The position numbers were made by a program, and so were the translations under genes. From the NCBI GenBank assembly GCA_002150815.3, contig NDFF03000095.1:1-64000 (forward strand): DNA of 64,000 nt. Reading direction: 5' to 3'. The DNA comes from Grammothele lineata (Eukaryota > Basidiomycota > Agaricomycetes > Polyporales > Polyporaceae). How positions within the stretch are numbered: position 1 is the first letter of the stretch; each line of letters begins with the position of its first letter. Shown here piece after piece: positions 11,567 to 23,060 of this stretch. The notes beneath the pieces are model-generated. The model did no database searches, was not told the DNA's origin, and was given only the letters and a program-made list of their open reading frames with translations.

Positions 11567-13181
11567 TTAATATGGGAGAGAGCACATAGAAGAAAACAAC
11601 TGACTCCGACCAGTACGATTGGCCATCAGGCATGGTCCGGGCGCGGGGGGCATCATGGCGTCATTGGACTGCGGGCGAGACATGTTCCTGACAGATGCAG
11701 GGTTCAAACCCGCCTAATACAGAAGCACATAACACATACCGTACGCGAACGCTTTTGAAGGGTGTACTATCAGCTTCACTGCGGCCAACTAGGATGAACA
11801 ACTATTGAGAGGGTGTTGGGAAGGGGTACGAGATCGTCGACCTTGGATGGCTCACGTTGCTGTCGTCCTAAATTTATGTGATTGAAGTCAGAGCGAGTAG
11901 CATTCACAGGACCGCGTAGCTTACCTTTGGAGTCCTCAACACCCAAATTATGAAAACACCCTACGACGAAGGAACGAATCCCTACAGGAAAGGACAAGCC
12001 TCCATGAATATATGTACGATTCCAGTGATTCGTCAGACGACAAGCACTCACCGAGAATGCAACGTGGACTGAATGCTACTCCACGCAGAAGCGGCGCCCA
12101 AAAAATAACTGTCGTCCAGCACAGATGCTGTCAAAAAATTGAACGGACTGGGATAATAATATCGAGACGGGATGGAGGCTACAAGGTGATCGTTGACTCC
12201 GAACGACGCAGCCGAGGGGGAAGGAAGAGGAAGAAACGGGAAGGAGGAAGGAGACAGAGACTATGTCTCGTCTAAGCTCACAGGTGCCTCGAAGAGTGGG
12301 ATGTATATCCCCTCTCGTTGGCGTGAGTTGTCGTAGTCGCGAAGCCAATGGATCGTTGGAACGTCAGGCTGGATTTTGACGCGATACTACACGATATTAC
12401 ATCAACGAGCGAGACACATCAGAGTGAACATGAACGTACGAAGGCTACGGGACCACAAAACTAGTACCGGAGAAAGAGCCAGGATGAAAAGAGCAAGACC
12501 GGCAAAGAGATCGAGAACGGGACGGCGCCGGCGGCTACGTCTATGACGTGCGAAGCCAAACTTCATTCAACAACGGACACGAATCACGTGTTTTTACGCG
12601 CGATCGCCTCAGCGTCTTTGCACTCCTCGCGTTAGCTTGTAGGTCAGTGCCGCTGGAATTGAAGGTGTTGCGGTCCCTCCTTTTCGCCCTTCGTTCAATG
12701 TTACTCCGACGCCAATGCATCCTTTTCTCTTTCTTCGGTCGCCGTTGCGAGGCTCTCCTAGGCTCTAGAAACGGTGCGTCAACGCTCCAACTCCCTTCTT
12801 TGTCTTTTACGGTGCACCGGTGATGCCACCGCCGTGCTCGTATTAGGGCTTCCTCCGGTGCGAACAGACCTGGCATAGCTAGCAGTCTGTTCCCTGGGAA
12901 TTTATACGCACGCTTGGATTTTCAGATGCCAACCTACCTACGTCTCACCGCCTCCTCCTCCCGATCTGTTCATCGGACGCGCGATCTTCGGCGGCTTCAG
13001 CCTCCCGTGCTTCATCAGCCTCAGGACCCCGCCGTCCCACCCCACCCGCCGCCCCCAATATCCAGCGCTTCTATCTCCACCGTCCCCCGCTACGTTCAAT
13101 CGGTCCTTCGTTTTCCAAACCTCCCTGGCAGCCCTTCGTCCTCTCTGGCAGCCCATCCTCACCACCTTTGGAATACTCGCT
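11567..13181. other. upstream flank of the KDZ transposase; no gene recognised
   Basis: The open frames here (such as 12541-12876 minus, 111 codons) are basic, low-complexity and unsupported. The 5' terminus of the KDZ element should fall here if the element is complete, but no inverted-repeat partner could be found by eye in the right flank. Confidence 0.4.
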
Positions 13182-16100
13182 ATGGCAAAGACGCCGAGGA
13201 ACGCTGGCCGTGGAAACGTTCGCAGAGCCCATAATAAGACCGCGCAGTCCTCGAAAAACCCCTGGAGTGGCCTCCAGAGCGACCTTCAGGCAACTTCGAC
13301 CTCCACTTCCCACCAGCCACCCGTTCATGCCACACCCTCTTCAGCGAACCCCCATGCCGGCGTTCCAAAACCTGACCCCGCAACGCCTAAACCACCGGCG
13401 CCGAGCGCCACTGGTGTGTCGTCAACCTCTGTCAAAACCAAGGCTGACCCAAAAATAAACAATACGATCGTGAGTTTCCCCTTCTTTTCAACCTTCATAG
13501 TGCCGCTCAATATCTTAATGACAAGGCACCTTCCGTACGAATGCGAGAGTTTCTTGTAGGCTGGGCCTCTCGGGTACAGAACAGCCTGCTAGAACGCGCG
13601 GCAGGTCCCGGATATCCTTTCGCATGCCCCTCATGCAAAACCCTCCTCGACCAAGGTCGTGGTGACCACGCGTTTCGATGCTCGGACTGCTATGATCCAT
13701 CGATTCAATGCGCTCGGTGTGTCGTTACCAATCATTACCACAACCCCTTCCATCGGATCGAAGACTGGGACCCGCAGAAGAAGTTCTGGATCAGACGATC
13801 GCTTGGTACCCTGACAGAGAACACCAAACTCTCACTGAACCTTGGCCACGACGGTCAACCATGCCCTACCACCGTTCGAGAGCCAAGACCAATGACGATC
13901 GTCCACGACCACGGCATCCATCCTTACAACGTCGTTTTCTGCCGCTGCGTTGATATGAAGACTCAGCAGCCAACGCCTGAACCGTTGCAACTCATTCGCT
14001 TCGGTCTTTGGCCAGGCTCGTGGGTTCGACCTGAGACGGCCTTTTCACTCAGCTGTCTACGGGATCACCAACTTCTGTCACTCCAGTCGGCCATCTCAAC
14101 GGAAGACTACGTAGAGTATCTCAAGCGCACGACGGACAACGTTTGTGCGGATGACGTGCCGGTATGTTCACCCACCTTCTAACAGAGCCTTTCTTTAACT
14201 ATGTCTCCCAGGACCGGTATAGAGAGTTCCTCACCGCAACCCGGGAATTTGCGCTCATACGAGCAACGAAACGCAACAATGTCCAGCCTACTGTGTCGCT
14301 TCCGGAAGGTTGTCTCGGCGTCCTATGCCCCGCTTGCCCTCAACCCAAGTATAATTTACACCCGCGTTGGAAAGATCGCCCAGAGGAGGACAAGTGAGCC
14401 TCGCTTGTTTCGAGACGCCGGAGATCTGCTGCTTATGCTCCATTAGATTCCTCGAAGCGCATTTTCACGCCGTGGACGGCAACTTCCAACAGTCTCAGAA
14501 AATGAAGCCCATGGATCTCAACGACCGACCTCTAACTCAAGGTGCCGGCTTCTGGGTCGAAGAGCAAGAGGCCGCGACTTTCGTGAGGTCAATGAAGCCA
14601 CCCACCGAGAAGGAGGTTAGCGGTTCCCTCCTATACAGTTCGTTACGCTTAGTCAGCCTTCTAGCCGACTACATGCCACAAGTTCGGAGCCCTTGGCTAC
14701 TCACGCTATGGCGGGCGCGTAACAGGGATACTTGGTCTAACTTGCGCGCGCCACATGTTCGCCATTCAAAATAGTGTTGTCGATATAGTGGGCGGTGAAG
14801 GGTGAGCCTCATGTTTCTATGACAGCGACGTGTCCTCAGCGAGATCTGTAGATATCTCTACTCCGATTTGGCTCATTGCAGCGGCTTGAGACCCTACTAC
14901 AATCTCCACATGTGGGTCTCCGGTTACGACGTCAATTGCCAGTATCGCATCAACTTCAACGACCGCATCAGATACATTAAGGAGGCATTCGGCTTCTTGA
15001 AGTGTATGCCAAACTTAGATACTGTTTTCCCGTTCACTTTAGCCGCTGTAGGCAAGTTCCATCTCCCAGCTCACCAACTTAAGTGCCGGTACAAGTTCGC
15101 ATACAACTTCCTTCGTGGTGTCGGCCTCACGGATGGAGAGGCGTGCGAACGCATCTGGGCAGTCCTTAATACGTTCGCGACGCGTGCCAAGGAGATGACG
15201 TGGGGTCACCGGCACGACTTCCTCAACGATGTCTGGAACGATCTTAACGTACGGCGCGTCCACTCCACTCGTATGTACGAACCGCCTCCCCATTATCGCA
15301 TGCTGACATTGCCTGCCATAGCTAAAGACCTGGCTGATCGCCTTCTTAACGCGGTCACGCGTTCGCAAGAAGTGAATACGCACATGTCCACGTTGGAGGA
15401 AAACTTCACCAAGGAAGAGATAGCCGAGATGAAGCGCATCGAGAAACAGTGGCAAGAAGACGTCACCGATCTCAGTAAGCATCACGATCTCGTGAATATC
15501 TACGAAGTCTCTGTGGATCGCGGTAGGTCTACTCTTCGTCTCAGTCGGCGTCTTCTTACCCTTTGTCATAGGGCTAAGCACAACGGAGCTTCTGAAGGAT
15601 GTCAAGGACAAGCTAGATATCGGTGAATTCGGCCACGTAAGCGCTGCGATCTTCGACGCCATATACGAGGGTGTCCGGTTGCAAGCGATTCGGTGCGCTC
15701 ATAGTTTGCATTCTCTATGCTATGCTCATTTTTCCTGTAGCGAAGATCTTCTTGATGCAATTCAGGACGATGATGGCAGTGACGATGTTCGCGAAGCTCT
15801 CCAACGAGCCCGCCAAGACTTCGTCGACAGGGTTCTCAGCTGGCAGGAGAGCTTTAACACCCACCTTCAGCCTCCCCTGGAAGACGCCGCTCGTGGGGCG
15901 ATGGCTGCTGACCCCGCGGGGAAACCGGCGCCGCCGACGCCTCCATCCTTGGATGGCAGCGCAGCCGGTATGAACCTTCGGCCAATAGTGTCTTATTTCT
16001 TCTCTAACGCTTCGGCCCCTACAGGTGCTTCCCAGGCCAACTTCTTCTCCCCCTTGCACGACAACTCCGACCTGCGCCCAGATGTCAAGAACACCAGTGC

Positions 16101-17199
16101 GCGAGCTGACATCGGTCTACCCCCTTTGCGCGATCCCGATTGCAAATCGGTCATCTGGCGTGAAGTGTATGCTGTGAACATCCCCCTACCGTCCTCCTTT
16201 GACTGTCGTGTCCTCGCTCAGTCGGCAGCGAAATCCCTTGTCGACTGGGAGGTCATTATACGCAAAGCGGAGGCCAGGGATGCACTCGAAGCTCTCCGTT
16301 CACATATCATCGTCTCCGAGTCCCTCAAAGTCAAGCAGTTCGACCTTTCAGGCAAGGTTGCTCACACACGCATGGGAAAGAAGATCCGCCGCAAGTATGA
16401 CCAAATAGTGGCTAATGCTGACGACTACCGCCGAGCCAGGATTAGCCTGCTTCGCCTCGGAGTTTCGCAAGAGGATCCCGCCTTCCGGCTTCTTCGTAAG
16501 AAAGACGTTGTCCAATTTACGCTGACGAACTCAGCCAATAGCATCGGTCAAAGTCGTAAGTCCGTGTCTTGGATTTGGGACGACTTCAGCTTCGTCGGGA
16601 ACGAGACCGATCCTGCATATAAGGCGTATTTCGCCGAAGGTGAGTCCTGCATCTTCTGCGTTCATGCCTGCTCTGATGCACGTGCAACAGTCAAGCGCGT
16701 GCATTGGTTCCGATCAAGTGCATTGTGTGCTCGCTGGAATGAGGAGATTCGTCTCTTGATTGAGGAGATGCGACGTACCATCCGCTTCTTTGCTCATTTT
16801 CGCCGCCATTGGACGACCATCGCAGATGGCTACGAGCTCGAAGGAGAGTCGGGCCCGGCTGCTCATGCGCGCAAGTAAGTCGTACGACTAGTCTTTTCCT
16901 TAGCTGGACGTCTACTGAGGTTATTCTTCATCCTCGTAGGCAAGCATATCGGTACGTTCGGATGCTGCGAAAATGCCAAGAGCATTATAAGAGGACTACC
17001 GTTCAGGTTGTACGTACATGTGTCTCTGAATCCCGACCACCTATTTACGCGTCTTTCGCAGTCAGAAGACGAGTGGGCGGCGGCATTAGAGGGATCTTGT
17101 ACGGATATATTGATAGATCCCGTTAAGGAGATACAGGGTCGCCTTGGTGCTATGAAGATTGACGATGTCCCTGTGAATTCAGACGAGGTTGTATCCTAG
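13182..17199. mobile_element. KDZ (Kyakuja-Dileera-Zisupton) DNA transposon, coding core
   Basis: Only the transposase-coding core is delimited. Terminal inverted repeats and target-site duplication were not found, so the true element extends an unknown distance on both sides. It might include the JmjC gene downstream. Confidence 0.7.
13182..17199 (+). CDS. KDZ transposase with CxC2 zinc cluster
   Basis: DDE-type transposase predicted to cut and reinsert its own element. Thirteen-exon model, 1131 aa: 13182-13469, 13526-14161, 14212-14393, 14447-14615, 14665-14801, 14840-15270, 15322-15522, 15572-15692, 15741-15967, 16025-16639, 16691-16874, 16940-17006, 17062-17199; all phases agree. Residues of about 125-200 form the CxC2-type cysteine cluster of KDZ proteins (CPSCKTLL, CSDCYDPSIQCARC, then HRIEDWDPQKKFWIRRSL and a LGHDG motif). 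Catalytic-core motifs follow in order: HAVDGNF (first Asp), GLTCARHMF, GYDVNCQY (second Asp), KFHLPAHQ and DGEACERIW (Glu). The tail contains RVHWFRSSALCARWNEEI. The introns at 15968 and 16640 are multiples of three without stops, so they could be exonic. No frameshift or premature stop is needed, so the gene looks intact. The second-exon and 14840 acceptors are the least certain. Confidence 0.85.
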
Positions 17200-18220
17200 C
17201 GCGCGACCTTCCCTAATTATATAGAGCCTTTGATGCGGGCCAAGGAGGCGTATCATTCTACAAAGAATACAATGTTTGCCTACGGGTACAGGCGAGTAGA
17301 CATAACTGGGAACTCCACCTGTGACTAAACGGGTTGGTTCTACGCAGCGCGATCCACCACTCGTGGTCAGCAACGCGCGTGTTGTAGTGTTCCTAGGGGT
17401 GGATCGTGGCCGAGGCGGCATGCGCCTACGAGACAAGACTTTGGCTGCCCACCGTTACGCACCGCTCAATTTGCTAGCAGCACCTATTCGTGTGCGCGGG
17501 TAGTTTCGTTGCCACAGACGTTCCAGAGTCCTCAACCGCACGAGGGCTGGAGGAGTGTACATGCAGGCGGTGAGCGTCGGTCGCGGGAATGACTCAGGGG
17601 GCACGGGTAGGCGCGTATATTCATGGAAAGGCTGTACTGATGAGCGCGGCCGCGATCATCGTCGTTGTCGTGCTGAGATTCTGCAGAGCGGTGCGCTCAG
17701 GGCGGGTGATGGTGGCGCCATACTCGCCGATGCGGTCGGCGCGCAAACGGACGCGTGCGAAGGGCTGAGGAGGAAGGATATCAAAAAACTGCCTCTCTTG
17801 AGCCTGGAACCCGAACGCAAGTACTGCGAGCGCGCATTCGAACTGCTGATTTGTCAGCGAACGTGTCGCGAGGACTGTGTACCTGTGGGGCACGCTGAGT
17901 ATCTACTATAGTACAACATATCAAAAGAACGAGACCGAGTGTTCCACTAATAGGCGGATCGGAATGCAGGCCGGACGCGCTCACCTCCCGAGACGGCGAG
18001 GACGGACTCGAGCTCATCGCGCCGGGCTCCGACGCCGAGGAGCCGACAACGTGTCTGGAAGGGGCTTCCGGCGGCCCGATGCCCGCGTAGACCTGGATTC
18101 CGACCAATCGCCTGAGCAAACAGGAGCAAGCACGCTCACGTGTAATTGTTTACATAGAGCGCCGGAGCGGGCGATGCCGTAAGTCGAACGGACGGCGACG
18201 CGTCGCCGATTCTCGCGGCC
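17200..18220. other. spacer between the KDZ and JmjC genes
   Basis: A short acidic open stretch at about 17953-18088 (contains DGEDGLELIAPGSDAEEP) looks coding and might be a 5' exon of the JmjC gene. I could not connect it in phase. Nothing else is recognised. Confidence 0.3.
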
Positions 18221-20729
18221 GTGCGTTCTCTGTCCCTGTTCGACGTCATTGGTGACCTCTACCTCCCTGTCGTTTCCGTTGGCCGGCTTCTTGCCTCACG
18301 CTCTGTCGTCTACATGAAGCTTTGCGTCCAGAGTCATCCGTGTCGTTCCGGAGCTCGCGCCCATGCGCTCTTCAAGCACCTCCCGACCTGTCTCAGTTGT
18401 TTTGACGAGGATCCAACAAATTGCAGGTTCAAAGGTTCGTCTGTCATTCAGTTGCATTCCGTACGCTTTTGAGGCTTGCGATTCCGCGTGACTGACCCGT
18501 GAACGGTTGCAGGGCTACGACAAGTGCAGTTGTCGGGAACCGACCAGTTTGTCTCGTTCGCGGCGGGCCCTCATCAGAAGCCCGAAGTCCGACCGGTATT
18601 TAGCACGAAGTTGCAGAAGGATTTCGCTCGAGAGATGTTAGTACGTCGTTTTGCGTTGGCTTGCATTCTTGCGACCGATTTTGCGCCACAGCGGCGCATC
18701 GCTAGCGCCCTCCTTCCGGACCTCAAAGAAGAACTAGTACATATCTCTCGGGAGTCTCTAATATTCCGTGAAAGGGAGACCTCTTACCGCGTGGTATGCG
18801 GTACGTTCACATCTTCGCAACAACTGTCTTGCGATTATATCTTTCTTCGGTCGCCCTTAGACGTATGCTTGACGGATCTATTCAACTGCGCGTGGTTCTG
18901 TGCGGATTGTGGCCTTGAAGTGTGTGGGCAATGTCGATCTGATATTGTTGACAGTGCAGTTGTGGTAAGTGGTACTTCAACTGTTCAGGGGACACTCATG
19001 CGATTCCGCAAGTAGCCCAGTCACTGGATTAAGCACGCCAAATGCACAACGCAGCAACGGCATAATGTTCGAACTTTCCGACCAATGACCAGATTCACCC
19101 GACCCGATCTCGAAGAGGCGATCTCTGAGATGGAGAAAGCGCAGGCGTTCCGGTGAGTTGCGTGTTCGCATATGTAGGCTACAGCTAAGAAAGTCATATC
19201 CAGACCCCTGAAAGAGCCTCGGAATCGTCTTGCAGAATTGTCACCCCCCGATATCGCCACCATCTCTGCAGGTCGCTCACTATCGGAGCTCGATTTCTTT
19301 TATATGTGGTTATGCGGCATTCCCATTCTTGTTACTCATGTAGGAGACATTCTCTTGCAGGATAAATGGAAACCGGTAGCGTATATGGAGAAATTCGGCC
19401 ACATGAGGGTGACCCCAATAGATTGCGTTTCGAATGAACCCGCGTCGTCGTCGATTTCAGCTAAGGCGTTCTTCAGACGCTTTCACAGCGGCTCATTGGA
19501 TGGACGGGTTTGGAAATTAAAGGCGAGTGGTAGGCATCGCTCTCAAGCAATCATATCTGACCAGATTTTAGGATTGGCCGCCTGACAAGCATTTCAAGGA
19601 CACGTTCCCCGACCATTATGACGCGTACGTCTACAGCCTTCCTCAGTTCTGTCGAAGCTTGGTCCACTTGAATGGCTGTCACAACCTTGCGGCCCACTAT
19701 CCACAAAATGGCGTCTCTCCCGATCTTGGTAAGTGTTCCCGTTTACGTACCACACACACGCATATATCTTATCAGTAGCCTCTGGTATGACTATAGGTCC
19801 TAAGGAATACATTGCTGACGGTTACAACACCGAGAACAGCCCTCACGGAACGACGAAGCTCCATCTCGATGTTACGGATGCCGTCAACGAGGCGACGTAT
19901 ACAGTCAACAGAGACGAAGTAGCCGCAATCTGGCATATCTTCCCGGCTGACTGCAACGGCAAGATTCGGTCCTATCTTCGTGCTCACGATGCTCGATTCG
20001 ATCGCGAACAGCTCGACCCCATCCTCTCTCAGTCAGTGTACCTCTCGCCCGCGATGCTTCAGGAGCTCGAAGTGCAGTATGACGTACGACCGTGGGTTAT
20101 TCGTCAGTACTGGGGCCAAATAGTCTTCATTCCGGCTGGATGCGCTCACCAAGTATCTCCATGGCCCTCGTTTACGTGTCCTGTTGCTAATCACATTCAG
20201 CAGGTGCTCAACGTCCAGAATACAATCAAAGTCGCTTGCGACTTTGTGTCCGCCCAACACCTGGAACGAGTGAAACAAATGATTCCTGAGCAACGTCTTC
20301 ACCGCATCCGCAGTGATGGTCCCGAAGACGTTCTGCAACTGCGAAGCCTGCTCTGGTATGGCTGGCAATCTATCTCAGTTGTTGCGAACATTGGGGGCAA
20401 GGTATGCCATGACACGCGGTTATTAAAAAGATGCACTTACTCAACTTTCTTAGGCCGTGTCTACTACTGTACAGTCTAGTCCGCCGCTCGAAGGTGCAAG
20501 CTCGGCTGGCAAGCGCCGTCGTCATCAGTCGAAGGAGAAGAAGAAGAAGATCAAGTTGGAGGCCGCGGAGCATGCTGCGAAGGAAGCTGAGAGCAAGGCG
20601 GCGCGGAAGCAGGCGGCCGCAGAGCGTACTGCGAAGGAAGCTGAGAACAGGGCGGCGCGGAAGGAGCGTGCTGCGAAGGATGCTGAGAGCAAGGCGGCGC
20701 GGAAGCAGGCAGCCTCCTCTCGCCCCTAA
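18221..20729 (+). CDS. JmjC-domain protein (KDM3-like) with zinc-finger-like region
   Basis: Probable Fe(II)/2-oxoglutarate-dependent nuclear oxygenase, by family a histone lysine demethylase. Exons: up to 18434, 18513-18964, 19034-19152, 19204-19522, 19572-19728, 19797-20152, 20201-20401, 20454-20729. All are in phase from the second exon onward. The 5' end is unresolved; 18221 is only where the open frame begins. An N-terminal HLPTCLSC segment is followed by CADCGLEVCGQC plus HAKC, a zinc-finger-like cluster. The JmjC core shows WKLK-DWPP, HGTTKLHLDVTDAVN (iron-binding His-x-Asp) and VFIPAGCAHQ (third iron ligand His). The tail is a Lys/Ala/Glu repeat. The intron 19523-19571 has a GC donor. 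The gene lies 1 kb downstream of the KDZ transposase on the same strand, so it could be element-linked cargo or simply a neighbour. Confidence 0.75.
20575..20721 (+). repeat. intragenic Lys/Ala-coding tandem repeat
   Basis: Three imperfect copies of a 45-60 bp unit built on GCGAAGGAAGCTGAG and GGCGGCGCGGAAG encode the AKEAESKAARK-type tail of the JmjC protein. The tail is probably a charged helix or nuclear/DNA-contacting segment (inference). Confidence 0.8.
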
Positions 20730-21445
20730 GACTCTGTACGTAGTTTCGGATAAGGACACGGACGTTTAGGCTGTAGTTTTTCGGACATAGTAGCTTTAAT
20801 GACGCATAGTACTTGTATCCCGGAACCAATCTCCGAGGGACGTTCAACATTGGGCCGACTACCACGTCCGTCGCCGCGGATGGACGTGCGCATGAGTGCT
20901 AGCGCTCGGGCGCCTACTGACGCTTGAGACGGAGGCGCTCGACACGTAGTCATGAGAGGCGCCTACGACCACTGTTCATGTTCCTTCCCACCACCACCAT
21001 CATGTTACTTCCCCTCTCCTACCAGCTACCAGCGAGTCAGTGTGCCCGTCCTGTAGCGCAAAGTCACTCGTCCATGCATGAGCGTCGGTCTTCCGGCGGA
21101 ACCCATGGCGTGGAGAAGCATCGGTCTATCCGGTGGCCTCCAGCGAGATGACTTGCGTTGCAGTGATGTGTTCACCCTCGATTCTTCCCTCTTTACTCTC
21201 TTTCCCCCTCTGAGATAGAATGGTATGTTTTCATATGCTTAATTCCAGAAACGTGATACAGAATATGTGTGGCTGACCGTTTCCTCCCCCCCAGACTCGA
21301 AAATTCGCTATCGCGCAACGGTCAATTGCACAGGTCAACAGTTACCTGCGTTCTGCTGGTCGCGCTTGCAGCCAAGAGGGATTAAGTTAGATAGGACAAA
21401 GCGTCTCAGTGCCCCCATCGGTGAGGTTCTATTACGATTGCGATC
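20730..21445. other. intergenic, no gene recognised
   Basis: No open frame above 80 codons with any motif. This is the 3' flank of the JmjC gene and the presumed former 5' region of the CSL pseudogene. Confidence 0.4.
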
Positions 21446-23060
21446 GTGAACGAGGTATGTGCGGCGTTGTCGCGCCCGGTTGACCTCCGTCGGACTGATC
21501 CTTTCCCCTCTGGTGGCGGCCGCTATCGCGCCTCGCCCAGCAGCTCCGTCCCTTCCGCAATCTCCTCTTCCTACAGCAGTGGCAAACCCTCCCCGCTGAC
21601 GCCCAACGACATCGTCGGCAGCCTGTAGAACTCGTCTGCCTTCACCTTCAACGGCCAGCTCAAAGACTATTCGGGAACGGCTTCATCGATGTTCTCGACC
21701 GCCGTATGTCTGGCCTTAGCACAGGCAGTTACCCCTCCGACTACAACAACGGCGAGGACTACAACGGCATGTCCTTCAACCCTGGCCTCAGGCTTTCCGG
21801 CTTCCTCCACTCTTCCCCCGTTCCTGGGCCATTCGGCCCTGCAACGCTACCCGCCCTCCGTAATTCTGCCGCTCTCCCTGCCATCCCACCTCCACCAAAA
21901 CCACATTCCGGGACATCTTCTTCATAGCATCAGTCCGCAGGCCATGCTTTAATTCCGAGAAGGTGGCGATCTGCCGTCCTTCTTCGCGCCATCGGCGGGC
22001 TTCCCGGTCAGAATTTTCGATATGGACGAGATGAGCCGCATCCGCATGGGCCTGGGCGCGGGCGCGACTGACCTGCAGACGCGCTCACAAATCGGTCCCG
22101 GCTGCTGCAGCCCGTACCTTGTTCATTACATCCGGACACCGCCCAGGTTCGCACTCGGCGAGCACACGGTCATCGCCATGTCGAGCAAGGTCGTTCAAAC
22201 GGCTTACGTCGCGCGATCGCGCCAGCCACTCCGTCGCCGCCGGAGGGAGCGCCGCGTTCTTGCATAATTTGTCACCGTCCCGTTTCAGCCTCCTCCGCCC
22301 GCCGCCCAGTGTGATCATGATTGGTGATCTGTAGTAGTTGGACGTCATGGGTCGCGACGACGAGCCCAAGCTCTTCCCCTTGCGCGTCGTCTCCATCTCG
22401 GGCGAGCTGGCGCCACAGGAAGGCTCCATCGAGTGGACGACCGCCAACGACAAAGCGTTCGACGTGAGCCACCCACCCACCGGGACGATGTACACTGGCC
22501 GCTGCGTCGATAAGGCGCTCGTCAAGACCACGATGCCGTCGTCCGACGACAAACCGGAGCGCGTCATCGGCACGTTCCCTAGCCGCCGCATTAAAATCAT
22601 TAGATGATCAGCAAGCCCACCGGAGCGCGAAGAACCTCGAGCGTGAGTTTTGTCTTCCCCGCTCCTTTATTCTGCGCCATCACGTCAAGTGGGCGAGCAG
22701 CGCGTGCGTGGGCGGGCGGCGCCGCGGCCCTGTCAGATGCGACGCGGCGCGTTCGGATGCATGTACTGACTGCCTTCGTAGTCTGCGCCAATGATGGTTT
22801 CTACGATCTCCCACCTCCACCGACTGCGGTCATAGACACCGTCGACCAAGTACATGTACATTTCAACATCCGGCCCGTCCCTCAAGGGTCCAGATGACGT
22901 GGCGTTTTTGATCCTCGACCAGCGTTCGAGGACGCAGACGCCCTCCTTCATCGCCCGGGCTGCAAGTTGGGGTAGGTTGTGACTAAACTGAGCATCATCT
23001 TTTCACACTGACACGTGCACATAGAGTTCCGGCTTCCTAAGTGCCGCTACTGCCGGGACC
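21446..23060 (+). pseudogene. broken CSL (CBF1/Su(H)/LAG-1) transcription factor
   Basis: CSL proteins are sequence-specific DNA-binding transcription factors. CSL-like segments occur in the correct order in changing frames. They are a Ser/Pro-rich N-terminus (AFTFNGQLKDYSG, then GNGFIDVLDRRMSGLSTGS), a beta-trefoil-like region (FSLLRPPPSVIMIGD, then RVVSISGELAPQEGSIEWTT and MYTGRCVDKAL), VIGTFPSRRIKII followed after a shift by SKP, and LHRLRS-stop-TPSTKYM. Lesions seen: a stop at about 21626; a 1-bp loss near 21670; another frame change near 21905; two adjacent TAG codons at 22332-22337; an apparent 8-bp insertion at 22601-22608; and TAG at 22833-22835 where the family has Gln. A plausible intron remains at 22973-23025. 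No C-terminal domain could be followed beyond about 23060. It cannot encode a full-length protein. Confidence 0.75.

Noticed and set aside
19022..19031. CACTGGATT resembling the Plavaka terminus
   Set aside because: It lies inside a JmjC-gene intron, matches only nine bases and has no inverted partner or target-site duplication.
12300..21200. Terminal inverted repeats for the KDZ element
   Set aside because: No convincing inverted pair with a target-site duplication could be found by eye, so no borders are claimed.
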